Part shown: positions 61,814 through 64,000 of the stretch, piece after piece
Layout: each line of letters opens with the position of its first letter
Position numbering within the stretch: position 1 is the first letter of the stretch
Assembly (NCBI RefSeq): GCF_900112985.1
Contig: NZ_FONS01000002.1
Coordinates: 310,001-374,000, forward strand
Direction of reading: 5' to 3'
DNA: 64,000 nucleotides
Origin: Pedobacter antarcticus
GTDB lineage: Bacteria; Bacteroidota; Bacteroidia; Sphingobacteriales; Sphingobacteriaceae
Notes under the pieces: model-generated
The model's database searches: none
Seen by the model: only the letters and a program-made list of their open reading frames with translations
What the model was told of the DNA's origin: nothing
Position numbers and translations under genes: made by a program

Positions 61814-62719
61814 TTGGAAAAGTCTAATTTGAAGTACCTGCTCGCGGCATTGGGCTCTTTTGCACTCTGGGGCTTTTTTGCAATTCCGCTCAGGAACATC
61901 AAATCATTTCCCGCGGAAGAGATTTTATATTACCGGATCTTTACTTCTCTGATCTGCATCTGGGTGGCGATTCTGCTTTTTAGAAGGAAACAACTAAAAG
62001 CCGATATCCAGGTTATCAGAGATATAACACCTGCGAAAAGAAAGACCTATGCCTGGCAGTTATTAATGGCTACTGTGTTTCTGATGATGAACTGGTATAC
62101 GTTTATATATGCTGTTAATAATGTCAGTCTGACCTCAGCAGCATTTGCCTATATGGTGTGTCCATTATTGACGGCATTTGGCGGCTTTCTTATCCTGAAA
62201 GAACCGTTATCCGGATTGAAGCTTCTCTCTTTGGGGCTGGCGCTTGTTAGTATTGTTTTCCTGGCCACGGGTTCTCTGACAGAAGTATTGTGGTCCACTG
62301 TGATTGCTTCTTTTTATGCAGGTTATTTGCTCATTCAGCGTAAAATGCAGGGGCTGGATAAATTAAATGTGCTTGCGGCGCAATTCGCTTTGGCAGTATT
62401 AATCCTGTTGCCTTTTTATTTTTTCAGGCATCATGGCTTCCCAGACAGTTCCTGGTTTTGGTTGAATATCCTTGCTATCGCCATAATATTCACTATTATC
62501 CCTTTATTCCTAAGTTTATACGCACTGATCGGTATCCCGTCTTCAACTTTAGGGATTATGATTTATATCAATCCGATCATAGCATTTGCTGTAGCAATCC
62601 TGTATTTCGGTCAGATCATTAGCCTGAATCAGGTTTATGCTTATGCCACGCTTTTATTTTCTGTAATTTTATTCAACTCGAAGCAGCTTAGAGAAATCTT
62701 TGTCGCTAAATCCAATTGA
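61814..62719 (+). CDS. rarD: EamA-family permease (RarD-like)
   Basis: A 301-residue inner-membrane transporter with about ten helices in two EamA halves. The first helices are WGFFAIPLRNIKSFPAEEILYYR, the RarD-type pattern; WYTFIYAVNNVSLTSAAFAYM and GMLxPSSTLGIMIYINPI belong to the same group. I start at the TTG (61814) just after the ridA stop; the frame opens 6 codons earlier inside ridA. RarD proteins export small metabolites or amino acids (chloramphenicol sensitivity in E. coli), substrate unproven here. recG starts within its last codons. Confidence 0.82.
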   Translation: MEKSNLKYLLAALGSFALWGFFAIPLRNIKSFPAEEILYYRIFTSLICIWVAILLFRRKQLKADIQVIRDITPAKRKTYAWQLLMATVFLMMNWYTFIYAVNNVSLTSAAFAYMVCPLLTAFGGFLILKEPLSGLKLLSLGLALVSIVFLATGSLTEVLWSTVIASFYAGYLLIQRKMQGLDKLNVLAAQFALAVLILLPFYFFRHHGFPDSSWFWLNILAIAIIFTIIPLFLSLYALIGIPSSTLGIMIYINPIIAFAVAILYFGQIISLNQVYAYATLLFSVILFNSKQLREIFVAKSN

Positions 62720-64000
62720 TCTTTTGCTGAATGCTGATCTAGATACAACAATTGAGTTTCTGAAAGGGGTAGGACCCAAGAGAGCCGAAGTGCTGCAGAA
62801 AGAACTGGGTATTTATACCTATGCGGATCTGCTTGGTTTTTATCCTTTCCGTTATATTGACCGTACCAGGTTCTATAAGGTTTCAGAACTGGATCCGGAG
62901 CTTCCTTATGTACAAATTCTCGGCCGGATTACAGGAAAAGAAACAATCGGAGAAAAGCATAAAAAACGAATTGTTGCACGACTTACTGACGAAACCGGAA
63001 CGATAGAATTGGTGTGGTTTCAAAGTCTTAAGTGGGTAGAAGAAAACATCATGCGCGGTAAAGTGTATATCGCTTTCGGTAAGCCAACGGTATTTAATGG
63101 TAGCTTCAGCATATCTCATCCTGAGCTGGAGCCTTATCCAAGACCGGCAACAGTTACGGGAAATTTAACATTGCAGCCAGTTTATAATTCGACTGAAAAA
63201 CTAAAGAAGTTTTCAATTGACAGTAAGGGTATTCAAAAACTGCAGGCATTGGTTATTACGAGCTGTTTGTCTGAGGTTAGGGAAACGCTACCTGCATATA
63301 TTCTGGAGAAATACAAATTGATCAGTCGTAAAGAGGCGTTGCTTCATATTCATTTTCCTGCAGATAGTAAGATGCTGCAGCACGCCCAGCGCAGGCTAAA
63401 ATTCGAAGAGCTATTCTTTATTCAATTGCAGCTTTTGGCTAATAAACAATTTCGGGAGCTTAAGTTCAAAGGACACCGTTTTTGCCTGGTTGGAAATTAT
63501 GTCCATACCTTTTACCAGGACATTCTCCCTTTTGAATTAACAAACGCTCAAAAAAGGGTCATAAAAGAGATCCGTACTGATACGCAGCGTGGCATTCAAA
63601 TGAACCGGCTTGTGCAGGGAGATGTGGGCAGCGGTAAAACCGTCGTCGCGCTAATGAGCATGCTCCTGGCAAATGATAATGGATTCCAGGCCTGTATGAT
63701 GGCGCCTACAGAAATTCTGGCGAGGCAGCACTATCATTCTATTTTTGAATTGGTCGGCGATCAGCTAATCCGGGTGGCTATTCTAACGGGAACAACAACC
63801 AAAAAGCAGCGTACGCTTTTGCATGCGCAGCTGGAGGCGGGTGAGATAGATATATTAATTGGGACACATGCTCTCATCGAAGATAAGGTGGTTTTTAAAA
63901 ATCTGGGGCTGGTCGTTATTGATGAGCAACACCGGTTCGGCGTTGAACAACGGGCGAAATTGTGGCGCAAAAATGCAGTGCCGCCTCATATTCTGGTCAT
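62700..64000 (+). CDS. recG: ATP-dependent DNA helicase RecG, N-terminal part
   Basis: The branch-migrating helicase that reverses stalled forks. The gene runs off the right edge: 433 codons are visible and the frame stays open. The N-terminal wedge domain (OB fold; EFLKGVGPKRAEVLQKELG about 15-33) is followed by the helicase core with Walker A GDVGSGKTV (about 307-315) and the DEQH box (about 408-411, VVIDEQHRFG). The likely start is the TTG at 62700, overlapping rarD by 20 nt; a second TTG at 62724 is possible. No ATG fits. Confidence 0.88.
   Translation, partial: MSLNPIDLLLNADLDTTIEFLKGVGPKRAEVLQKELGIYTYADLLGFYPFRYIDRTRFYKVSELDPELPYVQILGRITGKETIGEKHKKRIVARLTDETGTIELVWFQSLKWVEENIMRGKVYIAFGKPTVFNGSFSISHPELEPYPRPATVTGNLTLQPVYNSTEKLKKFSIDSKGIQKLQALVITSCLSEVRETLPAYILEKYKLISRKEALLHIHFPADSKMLQHAQRRLKFEELFFIQLQLLANKQFRELKFKGHRFCLVGNYVHTFYQDILPFELTNAQKRVIKEIRTDTQRGIQMNRLVQGDVGSGKTVVALMSMLLANDNGFQACMMAPTEILARQHYHSIFELVGDQLIRVAILTGTTTKKQRTLLHAQLEAGEIDILIGTHALIEDKVVFKNLGLVVIDEQHRFGVEQRAKLWRKNAVPPHILV

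Overview
The window looks like chromosomal DNA of a Bacteroidetes (Bacteroidota) bacterium, most likely family Sphingobacteriaceae and close to Pedobacter. The evidence is a SusC/SusD pair, phylum-typical promoters (TTTG-N19-TAnnTTTG), few Shine-Dalgarno sites, Bacteroidetes-only families (DUF4270, DUF4920, a DUF6728-like small protein, a COX24-like 29-residue basic protein), a CarB without its regulatory tail and a GT5-only 'glycogen synthase'. Most of it is orderly core genome. I saw no tRNA, rRNA, CRISPR array, phage or transposase.

Layout. 1-5.7 kb: partial rhomboid gene, pepT, a minus-strand run of MBL/beta-CASP hydrolase, MscS channel and methyltransferase, then a YtxH-like protein and a small membrane protein. 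5.7-11 kb: translation block rplM-rpsI-rpsB-tsf behind a near-perfect promoter, then nagA, pyrH and frr. 11.2-12.9 kb: an ABC exporter. 13.2-23.8 kb: an arabinan/arabinoside utilization locus, susC-susD-GH51-GH43-GH51-GH43, with a terminator-like hairpin between susD and the enzymes. 23.8-28.5 kb (minus): a TPP riboswitch followed by a TonB-dependent receptor, thiE and an MFS transporter. 28.5-29.6 kb: a NadR-like kinase, then an unannotated short transcription unit with two tiny overlapping frames and its own terminator. 29.7-37.7 kb: carB, DUF4920, radA, RNase G/E, the COX24-like gene, a TPR protein and HU. 37.9-39.4 kb: mutY-ssb. 39.5-43.1 kb: DUF4270 and GT5 genes divergent from panC-panD. 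43.2-45.4 kb: acyl-CoA dehydrogenase, an unusual 11-nt-periodic inverted repeat in its 3' region, a PF04020-type membrane protein and a lipoprotein. 45.5-50.6 kb: rimP-nusA-infB with a terminator-like leader hairpin. 50.6-59.3 kb (minus): a surface-glycan cluster with seven glycosyltransferases, one of them a GT11 fucosyltransferase, and an MsbA-type ABC exporter. 59.7-64 kb: a major OmpA-family porin, then a small membrane protein, ridA, rarD and a partial recG.

How the genes work together. The arabinan locus binds and imports arabino-oligosaccharides (SusCD) and cuts them with paired GH43 and GH51 enzymes. The TPP riboswitch ties an outer-membrane receptor, and perhaps thiE and an inner-membrane transporter, to thiamine status. 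The glycosyltransferase cluster probably builds a fucosylated surface glycan. Several genes (thiE, the TonB receptor, panC, rarD, recG) appear to start at TTG. For panC and the receptor, promoter or riboswitch positions rule out the longer ATG or upstream frames. I found no clear new multi-gene system. The least explained items are the cryptic short gene near 29.4 kb, the 11-nt inverted repeat near 44.45 kb and the putative leader attenuator of rimP-nusA-infB.
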